A DNA stretch of 64,000 bases from Tetraselmis striata (GCA_006384855.1 VCJN01001372.1:160150-224149), one strand, 5' to 3'; positions 24,154-36,621 are shown, counted from the stretch's first letter. Notes: generated by a model from the sequence alone, not told the origin. Made by a program: numbers and translations.

Positions 24154-25341
24154 CGCTTCCACCGCTTGCGGCTACTTGCAGCCATCATCTTACTAGTGCC
24201 CCCATGCATCTATGCTGGGAGGAATGACGACGAGACTGGCCCTTCGGAGAGTCTGTCCTCGTTCGACAGACGCGTCACTCAATTAGAGGACGACGCTATC
24301 AAGGAGGCTTCTCGCGACATCAAGCATGCCAAGGAGGACTTGCTCTCTACCGAAGGAGAGAGATCTCGTGAGCACTACAGCATGATCATCCCATCTACAG
24401 CAACACCGCCAGCTTGACTGCGTTGGAGGCGCAGCTGGGCGCTTTCATCCTTAAGGGCGAGGAGGCCAACAATTCTGGAGGGAGCCAAAGGCAAGGCGGA
24501 GGCGCCTCATGCTCCTTCTCTACTCGTCGCTCAAAACGCGCTCGGCGCGCAGGGAGGAGGACGACGACTCCGACTTTGACGACGAGGTCGGCAGCGACTC
24601 TAAGCTGCTTCCCCGGGATTTTCTCCATCCTCATGATGGTTTTAAGGAGAAGAACACTGGTAAAACTCATCGCGTTGCTCGTATTCAACAGTTTCAGTCC
24701 ATGGCGCTCGTTTGTTATAGTGCTTGGCAGCTCTATGATACTATGATCCGGTCATATCCCGATGTGAAGAAGGAAGTTCCCGCGAAGCGCCCGTCCTTGT
24801 GGAGGAGATGACGTCGTCCACTTCAATGTGGACCACCCCTCGCTTTCTTAGGAATCTGCTTCGTACCACATACGAGAAAGCCATGATTATGTGCCTCTGG
24901 CACACGTTTTCCGCCGATATGATTGTATCCCCTAGAGAGAGGTCGTAAAGCTTTGAAGCTGACGAAGCCCTCTATTCTAAGGCAGGTCAGGCTTCCACTA
25001 ACACGGGAGGAAGTGGTCGTAGTGGTGGTGGTGGTCGTGGCAACGGCGGCGAGCGTGGTGGCCGTGGTGGTGGCGGCGGTAGTTGTTATGGAGGTCGAGA
25101 CTATTATGATAGTTTCGATCGCCTTGCTATGGCTTCAGTTATGGCCGGTGACTTATTGGCGCAGCAAAATAACCATTATGGCTATCAACCTTCAGGTGGT
25201 CGTGTTGTCGGCCCCTGCTATTGCTGTGGCGCGTTTGGCCACTTGAAACGTACTGCCCCAATGCCAAGAAGGGCTGATTTCATGTTCATCTCCGGACGTG
25301 TACACGGCTTCCTAGAGCATGTACTCGCAACATCTCTCTGA
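24133..25341 (+). pseudogene. Gag-like gene of the DIRS-like element
   Basis: The first 94 residues (24133-24417) start MNLSTMTR followed by a hydrophobic segment, then charged helices. A frame change leads to a piece at 24509-24811 with an acidic stretch (REEDDDSDFDDEVGSD). After further breaks, a Gly/Arg-rich region precedes an open stretch at 25129-25341 with a CCHC knuckle remnant, CYCCGAFGHLKRTAP, where the last Cys is lost. The knuckle and RGG-like region fit nucleic-acid binding by a retroelement Gag. Confidence 0.6.
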
Positions 25342-26059
25342 TAATGCATCTGTGCATTGGTCCCTTGGGATCTGAGACTGTCCGTTCAGCTCTCTTTATA
25401 CTTATATTTTATGTTTTCAGCGTTGGCTGATCGCTACCTGTAGCTTTTGAAATATACCGTTGCTGTCCACTCATGATTTGGTTTTCTAAGTGAAGCCTCT
25501 GAGGGTAGCTCACTCTGATTCAGCTTTCACTTTGCCATTACTTTCCTCCCGACTCCCCATGTCCTTTGGCGTTATTGACGCTTATTAATTGCTTCAACTT
25601 AATTTCATTTGTATCGCTATTTCGATACATGTTTTCAGTCTCATCTTTGCTCTGGCATATTAATATATGTCTTGGAGTTTGTATTCTGCTTTCTTTGCCA
25701 TATTTCTGTATTATTATTGTTTAGTTTTGAATTCGAATTTGAATTCGATTTTTTATATGCTTCATTGACTCTGATTTAGTATAGTTCCGGCATTTTTTAT
25801 TTTATTTGCTTTATGCTGCTGTGTTTCAGGCTTCTCCCCCGGGTCCCATATCAATCATCGCGATGGCGATTCTCACTGAGCTATATTAGAGAGCCCCAAG
25901 ACAGATTTGAGATGGAGCAGGGCACACCCACGATCCGAGGTGGCACTCTGAAGAGGTCTCTCGCTTTCTGGCGTTCTATATGCCGCCCTCGCTCATGGGT
26001 CAAGGACGGCTTTTCTCTTCGCTGAAAGACTGCCCAAACTGCCCCGCCCAACGCTAAGC

Positions 26060-26600
26060 TTCCCAACCTCACACCGGAATACAGGATTTGTGGATGAGTG
26101 TGCTGCTGAGATGGTGGCTGCTGGCCATATTTCTGAGACATCAGAAAAACCTACTATGGTTAGTCCTATAGGCGCCGTGCCCAAACCTCGCTCTGATAAG
26201 CTCCGCCGGCTGATTATTTATATTCGATATATCAATGAGGCAACTGATCGCCCTAAGTACAAATTTGAGGGTCTCTTGGACCTCAGATAAACTCTGATGA
26301 GAGGTGATCACATGATCGCTTTGATTTGAAATATGGTTTCAGTCATGTTGAGTTCCACCCCTCTGCTATACCGTATGTCGCCTCCCAGTGGAAGGGCAGC
26401 TATAATATGTTCGATAGCTTACCGTTTGGATTTAAGTGACCCCCCCAGGGTAAGACCATGTCTGAGCTGGTCAGAAACTGGCGCAGAGGAGGTATTCATG
26501 TTTTGCTCTATTTTGATGATTTCCCTGTTTCTGCCCACACAGCCGCTGATGCATCTCATCAGTGCTCATCAAAAACATTATGTCTGACTTTGGGAAGTAC
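26060..26600 (+). pseudogene. Reverse transcriptase of the DIRS-like element
   Basis: The fingers-like segment DECAAEMVAAGHISE continues to VPKPRSDKLRRLI and YINEATDRPKYKFEG. The next blocks (FDLKYGFSHVE, SLPFGFK) appear after frame changes near 26290-26440. The catalytic Y-x-D-D box reads HVLLYFDDFPVSA near 26500. At least three frame breaks. Confidence 0.8.
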
Positions 26601-26939
26601 GTTAGGTTTTTGTCTCCTGGCTCCTGTTACGTATGGAAAAGGGCACCCCTGCTCTTGTTCAACTGCTCAAGCATTTGCTTGGGCTTTTTGGTTGACCCCG
26701 CTACCGGTAATTTATCCGTGCTACAAGACCGGTGAAACAGATTACAACAAGGCATCGCTGAATTGCCGAATGCGCGCAAAGGCAGAGTTTCAGTCCGCAA
26801 GTTGGCTAGTATTATCGAGCAATCTATATTAAGAAGGCTGGCTTTGGGCTCTCTGTCTCATCTATATACCCAGCATCTGTATGCCGTTCAAAATTCAGTG
26901 TGGTCCCGGTCTTCTTGGGTCACTCTTACACTGACCTGA

Positions 26940-27453
26940 GGCATGGAATGCACTGTTGCTCCGGAAAGGTTTAGACAAAAGTTCCCGCGTGGGCAAAATA
27001 TGGCCCCGCCAACATATGTGGTGGCTATTAACTTGGAAACTGATGCCAATGATGTTGGTTGGGGTGGTCTTATGATAAATGGCCAGTTTGATGATTCCCA
27101 TCTTATCGCCCACGAGTTCTTCAGTGTGAGAGAGAGCTCGGCAGTCCTCTACATACAGAGAGCTGGCCGGAGTTATCAGATGCATACTTTCTATTATAGC
27201 ATTTTATGTCGGCCCAGTGGTAGTCATTCGGACTGACAACCAGAATCTCCTATGGATAGTGGGGAAGGGTAGCAAATATATCCCTCTTCATGATCTGGCT
27301 ATTAAATTACACCTTCTGTGTGTAAAGTATGATATCCCCCGTGATTTGAATTGCGTCCCCAGAGAGCGGAATGTCCGCGCTGACTCTATCTATCAACAAA
27401 TACTTGGACACCATATTGATGTACCACCGACAACAGATATTTACACATGCTAG
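26940..27453 (+). pseudogene. RNase H of the DIRS-like element
   Basis: First catalytic Asp block NLETDANDVGWGGL near 27030, the Glu block HEFFSVRESSAVLY near 27110, and the second Asp block VVVIRTDNQNLLWI near 27215 after one frame shift. A linker with VPRERNVRADSI follows at ~27360. These are the expected RNase H blocks in order. Confidence 0.8.
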
Positions 27454-27679
27454 ATGCCCAGTGGGGCCCTCAAAATGCTGATCTTTGCCAGCAACATGAA
27501 TCAATGCACACCGCGGTGTGTTCTTTTATCAGTTTTGGTTGGTGCTGGATGTTTTGGTGCTCTACGCACTATGATTGGTCTCAGTCTATTACTGGATTAA
27601 GCCCTCATTCGGAATGGTGGGTGATGTGCTCAGGCACATGCACACTTGTGTTGCCACTGGCACTTTGATCATTCCCTTT

Positions 27680-29130
27680 TGGGACTCCTCCACCTGGTGG
27701 CATATTCCAGCACCTGATGTTGCTCACTTTATTCCCGCAGTTGTGGACTGGCTGTGGTTCCCCAAGGAGGATGCTGTCCTTTTTCTCTCGGCCAGAATAG
27801 CGGCAACCAGAACCCGCATTGTCCTCCGACCTAGGATATTCTCGCTATCCGGCTCGACCTTTCACGGTCATGCCCTCCAGTTCTCCCGCTCGTGGACCGA
27901 TGCGTCTACGGTGGCTGCCCACACTGCTACCCCTCCCCGTGGTTCTGAGATGTCGGCGACCCCTTGGGACGAGTTCGGTATTAATCAAGATGGCCATGTA
28001 GAGTGTCCCCTTTTCGAATTTCTGTTCGTAATACTTTCGCCGAGAGCACTGGCCACTCCGGCTATACTAACTACCTATGCATGGCGCCGCTTCCTTAAGT
28101 GGTGGGCTTCCGTCTCGGTTCCCAAGAACCCTATGCCGGCCTCCGATGAGACGGTGGCTCTCTCTTTGCAATTCATTGGTAATGCAGCTAAGTCGTACTC
28201 GGTCGTAAAATTAAACACCTTATGCTGCGATTGCGTTTAACCATTGTATCAATCTTTACAATCACCTCCCTACTCTCGCCCCTTGGGCTGCTAGTTGTTA
28301 GAGAAGAAGCTAAGCGCTCTATTAATAGCAGCCACGCGCAACTTATCTTGGGCTGATAAATTTGCCTCAAGATTTCTAATCGCAAAGCACCTTTCCTTTA
28401 ATTGGCAGGATGTCCTGGCGTTTGCGTTTGCGCTTGCGCTTGAGAGTGCTGCCTACTGCCAATTGGTGGTTGCAGTTATGTGCGTCCTCTGTTTTCGCGC
28501 AATTTCCCGGTTCGACTGCACGTTGGGCCTGAGACACACCGATGTCGTTTTCGCCCTGAGCGATACATACATTTGTGATGAATACATTTGCTTATAACAG
28601 AAAAGCATATCATTCAGTACCGTGTACCGTCAAGGGACACAATATTATTTAATTTAATTTTTGAGATTCCGGGCCCTACTTATTGTCAGGTTCATCGGTT
28701 GCTGCGGCGGTTGATAAAGTTGACTCGGCCTACTTCAGGCAAGCTTTTGTCCTGCCTTTCGTTTAAGGCTTTGTCGGAAAATTTGTCCGGTCTTCCTCGG
28801 GCGATACATACTGCTCCCAATAATGTCATAATTATTACATTTGCCTAGTACATCACTCGGTACTTGTCGCAGTGAATGGGCTCTATTATGGGCGTTGCCG
28901 CTAAGGAACGAACTACTTACAGATCATACTCTTGTCGTAGTGGCGTTGCTTCTGCCGCTGCTAATGCCAGGATTGCCAAAGAAGACTAGGGTCAATATAT
29001 GGGCTCCATTCGTGTTTCGTGCCAAGTCACGTATAAGAAGAGAAGTGAGAAGAGCCTACTCTCTGTATATCACGCGCAAACATGCCCGCCTCGGGTTCCA
29101 CTGTTGTGGACGAGCGCTCGGTCGTTCCTG
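27680..29130 (+). pseudogene. Tyrosine recombinase of the DIRS-like element
   Basis: The longest open part is 27575-28240, whose second half (YAWRRFLKWWASVSVP...) resembles a core-binding domain. The catalytic domain continues as ADKFASRFLIAKHLSFNW, then RFDCTLGLRHTDVVFAL with the first catalytic Arg (28500-28560), and a Ser-Gly-x-Ala-Ser-Ala block near 28935-28970 in another frame. Several frame changes make it inactive. It is distant from the recombinase at 21.9-23.5 kb. Confidence 0.65.
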
Positions 29131-29399
29131 AAACGCCGACCACACTTATGCCTTGTGAGGCTCCCGTGCCAGAATCTGAACCGGGCGAATATAAAGTTCA
29201 TGAGGGCAACGGTCGCTTAGAGAAAAATTTGCTTGGTATGTTCCCCAGCAGGCTGATGAGGATGAGTCATGCTTTTGGCTGACCACTCTACATTCATTGG
29301 CTCCGCCGATCTTGCTTACACGGTTACACTCGGTTGCATACTGTCTGAGGCTACGCGGCGCTACTAGTGTTGTCTCAGTGTTTATTATTTGCCGCTCAT

Positions 29400-29582
29400 T
29401 TGCGGGCGGGCACGGCTCGGAAAACCGAGCGTTTTCAATTGTCGTGGATGTAGCAGTACGCAGCACGCGGAGCATAGCTGATGGAGACCGGCATTTGAAA
29501 ATGCTAGTATTCCGTGCCGTAGCCCGCGGCTGTCAGTATGATTGCTCATAAATTCTCTCGTCGTGCTTGCCGGCGCTCTGAT
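29400..29582. repeat. Right inverted terminal repeat of the DIRS-like element
   Basis: It matches the reverse complement of the palindrome centre and left flank, sharing GAGCGTTTTCAATTG, CGTGGATGTAG, GAGACCGGCATTTGAAAATG and TCAGTATGATTGCTCAT. Confidence 0.85.
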
Positions 29583-29682
29583 TTCCCATCCGCCTTCCCT
29601 TTCGAACTTCTTTTGAATGTATGCATAAATACCGAGGTACCGTGATTTTGTGATTTGTTTGTTTAGTACTGCTGTGGTAAAA

Positions 29683-29935
29683 GTAAAAGTAAAGTTCGCC
29701 CCGGGACGTCGGCCGAAGCCGCCCCAACACTTGACCTCTTGCGCCAACTGCAGTCGTAGGTCTGGCATAGCCCGGAGACAATTGCCTCATTCGAACCCCG
29801 AAGGGGTAATGCATCAACCGGGGAAACCCAGGACACGCCGGGACGAAATTGCCGAAAATGCATCGGCCGGGATCGATACCCGGACCTCTCGCGTACGAGA
29901 CGACCGCTCAACCGAGCGGACAAGGGATGTACTGC
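29683..29935 (-). mobile_element. tRNA-derived SINE, copy 2
   Basis: It is the reverse complement of the SINE at 15797-16038 over ~240 bp, with the same tRNA-like head and a longer tail of CTTTTA-type repeats (plus strand AAAGTAAAAGTAAAG at 29682-29696). It lies ~100 bp beyond the DIRS right ITR. Confidence 0.85.
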
Positions 29936-30399
29936 TGTGATGGTGCGAGTAGAGTACTGTGGAGATTTCTTACTTAGGCCATTCCGACAAAATGACATGC
30001 ATGGTTTAGGTTAGTATTATCCGTGGAAATGGAGCGGGGGGGGGGGGGGGGGTTGTTTTGTAAATTGCGAAAGTTTTGTAATTAGTACTTTAAGCAGTAT
30101 GCCGCCTTCCAGCGCCTCTGTGCTCCTCCCGTTTGTCCTTATCATGCGCCGCCGCCGCTGCTGCCACCGTGCTCGCCCGCATATAAACCTAGCTACATTC
30201 CAGGTACTTGTTACCGACTGACGACCGCTCTTCATCACACTTCCAACGCCTGCGAGCAACCTATGTTGGCCGCCAACTCTCACATACTAGCGCATGCGCG
30301 CCACCATGGCGTCGTCGTCGGGACCAGTTCCTATGCACAGGCTCCGCACCCTTGCCAGAGGATCGGTTCCCCCCTTTTGCGACACCTTTGTTTGTGATG

Positions 30400-30720
30400 A
30401 TGCCTTGACATGCGAGTCCAGGGTGGAGTGGGAGTAATACACCAACCAGAAGAAGTCGGTGGCGTGGTTCAACCCGGACTTGTGCGTTCACCGTGGTGGA
30501 CAACTTGGAGCCGGGCGGCGCCACAAAGAGTTGCAGGACGTCTATCACGTCGTGCTGCCCATCTGCGAGGTAGGTACAGCATGCCCTTTTCGTTGCTGCA
30601 AGCTGCAACTGTATTGTGTGTCACTACCAAATGTTTTCTTACAGCGCGCATGCATACGAGCTCAAGGCAGATGGGCTGAAGCACATCGTACGCAGGCTCA
30701 AGCCCAACGGCTAGCAAAAG
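30400..30720 (+). other. Possible two-exon gene fragment, unknown
   Basis: An open stretch around 30440-30570 ends at a GAG|GTAGGT donor-like site. An acceptor-like TTTTCTTACAG at ~30633-30643 is followed by an in-frame tail, AHAYELKADGLKHIVRR, and a stop near 30713. Two reading frames fit and I recognise no family. Nearby, 30030-30050 is a G homopolymer. Confidence 0.25.
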
Positions 30721-31229
30721 CTTAAGAACATGGACAAGCACCTAGCCAGACAAGCACTCGGACGAGCGCATGCGAGGCGGACACCCGCAACATAGTGCGA
30801 CAGCCCCCGCGGTGTCGGCGTCAGCGTCGGCGGTATCACCCGCCACCGCGGCTGGGGCTGCCGAGTCGGCCGCTGGAGGCGCTTAGTACGGTCTATTGTA
30901 TCGTTTGCCAATGCCAGCCGTAGACATTGTAGCACATGTAAAAGGCAGGGACATGGGTGGGGACCATGCACACTGCTGGTGCAAACCAGTGTGCACAATT
31001 TTTACACAAGGCTTCCCCGTGCTACACTTTTAACAGTTTCATGAACATCACCAGCATTGTCTGGCTATTGCATTGCACACACATATGCATCTATCATATT
31101 GTGTGGTCTCTCAATCTCCGCGCCACCGCCGCCGCGCAATCGGATTCACTTGCTAATGCGGTTTGTGGAAAGAACGGCCCGGACTTACCAGCGACCTACT
31201 ATACCAAAAAGAGTAGTAGGCATGTCTTG

Positions 31230-33330
31230 ATGTCCTGCCGCCGGGCTGCTGCTGCTCCGAAACCAAGTATGGCACTGAAATCGCACGGCAACGCCAGGAC
31301 GCTGCCCAATATAATGGCTATTCCAGCGCAAATCATGATGGCATATAGTGGACTATATATAGCCAAGCAGCACGTGGTGACTGTGATTTGCAGCTCGAAA
31401 CGTGGCGATTGCTATCCGATTATACATTTGCTGCCTCTTCGTAGCGTACACCGCAGTGTTTACAGCAGAATACGGCAGTGCATGTATACCACCAACCCAA
31501 AAGTGCGCATGATCGGTTCTTGCGCTGGGGATCGCTAGACTATATATATGTCTACATACCAGCACGTACAACCAGTTTGGGGGGGGGGGGGGGGGGGCAC
31601 ACACGGAATGCTCGCCGGGAACAACCAAGCTCCAAATAATGCTCCGAAACCAGTGCTGAAACCGTCGCCGCAACGCCTCGATGCTGCCCAACATGGTGGC
31701 TATTCCAGCTCGAATCATGGTGGCAAAGTGAACTATATATAGCCAGCACATGGTGTGATTTGCAGCTCGAAACGTGGCGATTGCTACCCGAGTATATATT
31801 TGATGCCGCTCCGTAGCGTACACCGCAGTGTTTACCGCACAATACGGCAGTGTATGTATCCCACCAACCCTCAAGTGCGTGTGATCGGTTCTCGCGCTGG
31901 GGATCGCTAGACTATATATATGACAACTACATATCAGTACAAACAATCTATTTGGGCGGGGAAGCTAGGGCCCCCACACACGGAATGCTCGCCGGGAACA
32001 ACCAAGCTCCAAATAATGCTCCGAAACCAGTGCTGAAACCGTCGCCGCAACGCCCGGACGCTGCCCAATATGGTAGCTATTCCAGCGCAAATCATGGTTG
32101 CATAGTGAACTATATATAGCCGGCACATGGATGATTCGCAGCAGCTCGAAACGTGGCGATCGCTATCCGAGTGTATATTTGCTGCCGCTCCGTAGTGTAC
32201 ACCGCAGTGTTTATCGCACAGTCAATATGGCAGTGCATGTATACCACCAACCCTCAAGTGCGCAGAATATGTTCTCGCGCTGAGGATCGCTAGACTATAT
32301 ATATATGACAACTACATATCAGCACATACAAACAGTTTGGGCGGGGAAGCTAGGGCCCCCACACACGGAATGCTCGCCGGGAACAACCAAGCTCCAAATA
32401 ATGCTCCAAAATCAGTGCCGAAACCGTCGCCGCAACGCCCGGACGCTGCGCAGTATGGTGGCTATTTCAGCTCAAATCATGGTGCCAATGTGACAATTAT
32501 ACGAGTACGATATACTACGAGTTAGTACCTGTGTGTACTAGTACAATGTGTACCTGAGACTACGAGTATACGTACTGTATAATGTTGCCGTGTGGCAAGC
32601 GTTGTGAAGCGTTGTGCTTCGGAGCCGGATTGATACCGCCTCAATTGTTACAAGGCGCCAGCATCCTGATGTAAGGTTCACAAGTTCGAACCCCGCTGAT
32701 GTCGAGAATTGAATTCTCGCACGGGGGGGCGGAATGTAGTGTGACAATTATACGAGTACGATATACTACGAGTTAGTACCTGTGTGTACTAGTACAATGT
32801 GTACCTGAGACTACGAGTATACGTACTGTATAATGTTGCCGTGTGGCAAGCGTTGTGTTAAAACAATTATTGTATTCCAAAAACACTGTAGCCTCTCGCC
32901 TTTGCACCACCACTGCACACCCACCTTTGTTTGTCCCTGCGGTCTCTATTCTGTTGAGACTGTCGCACCAAAGTGGACTATATATAGCCAGCACATGGTG
33001 TGATTTGCAGCTCGAAACGTGGCGATTGCTACCCGAGTATATATTTGCTGCCCCTTCGTAGCGTACACCGCAGTGTTTGCCGCACAATACATACGGCAGT
33101 GCATGTATACCACCAACCCAAAAGTGCGCATGATCGGTTCTCGCGCTGGGGATCGCTAGACTATATATATGACTACCTATCAACACAATCATACAAACAG
33201 TTTGGTGGTGGTGGAGGGGGGGGGAGGGGCTAGGGCCCCCACACACGGAATGCTTGCCGGGCAGCACACCACAGCTCCAAGTACTGCTCCGAAACCAGTG
33301 TTGAAACCGTCGCCGCAGAGCACCGCACGG
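31230..33330. repeat. Tandem array of ~370-385 bp units
   Basis: Landmarks recur in order: ACTATATATAGCC at 31363, 31731, 32110 and 32977; GGATCGCTAGACTATATATA at 31529, 31903, 32285 and 33147; CACACGGAATGCT at 31600, 31977, 32362 and 33241. Spacing is 368 and 379 bp, and 867 bp where a 479 bp insertion sits, leaving ~384 bp. Each unit can encode a short peptide with MLAGNNQAPNNAPK, but start context and length vary and coding is unproven. Confidence 0.9.
32489..32967 (+). mobile_element. TRIM/LTR-like mini-element inserted in the tandem array
   Basis: The insert starts TGTGACAATT and ends TGTCGCA, flanked by a 4 bp duplication CCAA (32485-32488 and 32968-32971), and the array resumes exactly after it. 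A direct repeat of about 120 bp (32489-32608 and 32740-32858) lies inside. The second copy follows a purine-rich ACGGGGGGGCGGAATG, like a polypurine tract. The internal part (32609-32739) carries GTTCGAACCCC, a tRNA B-box-like sequence. The second repeat extends ~110 bp beyond the first, so the 5' LTR may be shortened. Confidence 0.65.
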
Positions 33331-33339
33331 CTGATGCGT

Positions 33340-36129
33340 CGCCGGGACATCTCTTGCGCCAGTAGGTATGATGTCGGCATGTGCAAAGGGCTGGCGGGGC
33401 AGTAGCTCGGCGGCAGCAAGCGGCGATGCGTGTTGCACGCTGAATTTGCTTCGAAATCAAGAATCAAATACATGGAATGATGGCACCGTCCGCCACCGCA
33501 CCGCACCGCACGACCGCTCATGCGTTGTCGGGACGACCCTCAACAGAGCTAGTAACTATCCAAAACCAGCACTACGACAGCCGCCCCAAGCCCGCAGCAC
33601 AGCCGGGTAGTCGGTCCGGTCAAGCCTTGACCGGCCTTGACCGCCAGCGCCGGCTCACTATTTTTTTTGGAGAAGTTCATCCGCCAGCTTTACCGGACAT
33701 ATCGCACCTCATTCGAAAGCTCTCGACGAGTACAGCTCAAATCCGATGAGTTTTCTCGCAGCGCGCCTGATTTTTTTTTGGATGTTTATACTGCGATAAT
33801 GTACATGCAAGGCAGCGCCGCGCTCGAGTACTTAAGTGGCGGGCCCGCAGTGGCAATAGCGAGCGTACCCCGCAGGGGCGGCGCGCAGCAACACTTCGCA
33901 GTGCTGAATAGCGCAGTGCACATAAATATTACTATACAATTAATTTAAAAGGCGCAATTCATTGTGCTGCTGGAGCACTTGTGCCAATCACCACCTCATG
34001 CATGTGCCGCTCAGCAACACGAAGATATATCCCACAATATGCATCACAGGGTTTCTCCAAAAGCGCGCTTTTTGAGTGGCAACTGTGGGATTTGTGCGCT
34101 GCTACTGCATAGGAATCTCTGTTGGGCACCACCTTTGTGCCAGCTTCTCCTGTGTCATGATCTATGACAACGACCAAGGAAGAGCGATATCTTGCTGGGA
34201 TAAAAGACGGGAAATGCACCTGAAGCTAAAAGCTCTGAAATACCCTGCCGCCGTTTCTCGTCCATTGCTTGTCGGGTGGTCTCCATAGAAGTAGCGCTGT
34301 CAGATACCAACCACAACAAGTACTCGAACGCCCAGCCATGCTTTTGCGAACGGAACATTGCATACAATTTACATGTATACATGCGTGATTGTGTTATACA
34401 TCCATGCATCAAACTATCTAAGCACTGATAGATTATGATGAGTTACCTCCGATATTGCTGCCAGCGCCTCCGAATCCGTCTCCGCCGACGATCCGGCAGT
34501 CAGCGGAGCACTGACATGGTTGCGCATAGGGGCACCATTCGCAGGTCCCTGACTGGCCATGGTCATTAGTATGGCTAGTCGGTGATTGCGAGATAAAGAA
34601 CCACCATCTATCTCATAGCAGTGAAAAGGCCGCAAAAGGTTATGGTCTGGGTTGGATGCCATCTTGGATAGATGCTTCCTCTTAAGCTTAGAATACGCCT
34701 CTGTGTGCACATACATCTGGGAGTTGCGAACAATAGGAACTGTTTTCTGCAACTCCTCTACAGGCTTGCCTGTGAACAAGGACAGAGTCCGATGCAGAAG
34801 CTTGTCGATGCTCCTCCGCGCAGATCAAAGTAAACGATAAGCTCCTGCAGATTGCATATGAATTTGTCGCCGTACTGCCTCTCGTTCTTCTTGGTGCTTA
34901 TGATAGGTAACAACGATCTGTTGGCTATCGAGCTTGAATACTCAATAGCTCACCGGATATCTGGCTTACTGATTGTGGGGACGCACAGCACAGTCTCCAT
35001 CCTGGCCTGGGCAACAAATCTCTGTCCCATCCTGGGCAACAAAACTGACATGGCTGGAGTGGACATCCCATATGTTATTGTTGGTGTATATCTTAAAGAC
35101 GCCATCGGAGGCTATGAACGGAGGCTTCATGTGTTTCCGCAAGTGCTTGTCTCTCTCGATCCCCTCGTGCTGCCCCACCGCGCCCCAGAAGGCCACGCAA
35201 CCCTTCGGCTTCTGCAGAGCCTCAGGGCGCCTTCTGGTACCCTGGTGCGCTACGGCTGGGTCCACAGCTAAGGGCCGGGGCGAAGGCCAGCATCCTCTGC
35301 TAGGGGAGGATTGGCCGGGGAAGTTGCCATATCTCAGCACTGCCTCCACCTTTCGACGCCGGAACGGTCGCGTTGGAACGGCGTTGGCCTATGGGGACGC
35401 AAAGCACAGGTCATCGTCACGTCCTCTGAGGGATCGTCGTGCCGTGTTGTACTTTCAGCGCGGCAATTGCCGCCGACTCCCGCCGCCCAACGCCGGATAC
35501 GGGCCTGGCGCGCTACCACTCACCCCAAAAGCGACCGAAGCCGTGGATAATCGCCTTTTGGTGTCCTGGTACAGTTCTACGCCTCGGATAGTCGCCTTGG
35601 TACCAGCAAGTTGGGGTAAGTGTGCAGATTGGGAGCTGCGCGGCTGCAGATGAACGAAATAGGGGGGCCCGCCCGCGGCCCGCGCCGGAAATGTGCCTAA
35701 TTAGGATACAAATTCTGCCGACCGGACCGACTACCGGGTGCTCTCTGCTGGGTCGCCGGGGCACTACCCTGTATCTACTCAAAGCTTGTTCTCTCAAATT
35801 TTTCCCACCCCCTCCGCATGTTAGTGGCTTACCATAGGGAGTTGGGGTGCCTAGGGGACGGAGGGGCATGGTTCATCGCGTTGTTGTTGGAAGTCCATGC
35901 CACATGTCAAAACGAATTACATAGTGTGCCGCAGTACATAAAGTACTACAAAATCCTTACAAACAAACCGGGGGGGGGGGGGGGCTCAAAATGGAGGGGG
36001 GGTGTGACCTAAACCAGGTCATTTATCGGAATGGCCTTACATCAGTGCTTAAAACATATGTGCACCACAAACAGAATTACAGAACTAAAACTGTGGTACT
36101 AGTAGTTATGGGATTTGATGCCTTGCTTT
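33340..36129. other. Intergenic stretch, doubtful gene fragment on minus strand
   Basis: The clearest coding-like pieces are on the minus strand: 35349-34966 (containing ERDKHLRKHMKPPFIASDG), 34840-34414 (KPVEELQKTVPIVRNSQMY) and 34412-34155. They have ordinary amino-acid composition and could be exons of one decayed gene, but no domain is recognisable and splice joins were not resolved. The remainder has nothing I can support. Confidence 0.3.
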
Positions 36130-36200
36130 GAGGCTACGTACCAGTAGTCGCTAGTGTTGTCTCAGTGTCTGCCGCCCATTATTTGCGGGCGGGCACGCAG
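36130..36200 (+). repeat. Solo fragment of the DIRS right end
   Basis: CTAGTGTTGTCTCAGTGT and TTTGCGGGCGGGCACG match 29365-29415 in the same orientation. It lies ~420 bp upstream of the CPSF30 start codon. Confidence 0.65.
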
Positions 36201-36621
36201 CATGGGAAACAGCATGTACACCGCATATAATACGAACCAACGCGTGAACAGCACGGACATGCATCTTGCTGCTGTGGTGGTGCGCGCGCCAGCACTCGCC
36301 GGCCTGTAATCCTTAGTCCTCGCCCTCATCCGCCGCCCGGGCAGTGCCAGCGCAGCACCCACAGCACCTCGCCGCCCGAATAATCGGCCCGGCCGTCCAG
36401 CAGGCGCTTTCTCGCCAGCAGCAGCATCCGCCGGCCCGGCGTCGCACATCGGCAGCAGCGCCCACCCGCGGACCCACTCGTTCCATCCAGAGATTAGCGC
36501 CACATACCGGCAGACCGTGACTGCGGCAGCTGCTGACCGCGCACAGCACACCGCTCTCGTAGCGCCCTTGACCCCCCCCCCCGCCAACCACCACAAACAG
36601 CTCGAGCGGCGGCGCCCCACC

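Larger units (their letters stand above)
23820..29582 (+). mobile_element. DIRS-like retrotransposon, nearly full length, degenerate
   Basis: Order along the plus strand: left ITR in the palindrome, Gag-like ORF with a zinc-knuckle remnant, RT with YFDD box, RNase H, tyrosine recombinase, right ITR. The reverse complement of 23820-24035 matches 29400-29582. This is the gene order and terminal structure of DIRS-type elements, which integrate by a tyrosine recombinase and make no target duplication. All ORFs contain frameshifts or stops, so it is not autonomous now. Confidence 0.85.

Noticed and set aside
32609-32739. tRNA gene suggested by GTTCGAACCCC
   Set aside because: No convincing acceptor and anticodon stems; it sits inside an LTR-like element and is better read as derived sequence.
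31230-33330. CRISPR-like periodic repeats
   Set aside because: Units are ~370 bp with no short repeat/spacer pattern, and the genome is eukaryotic.
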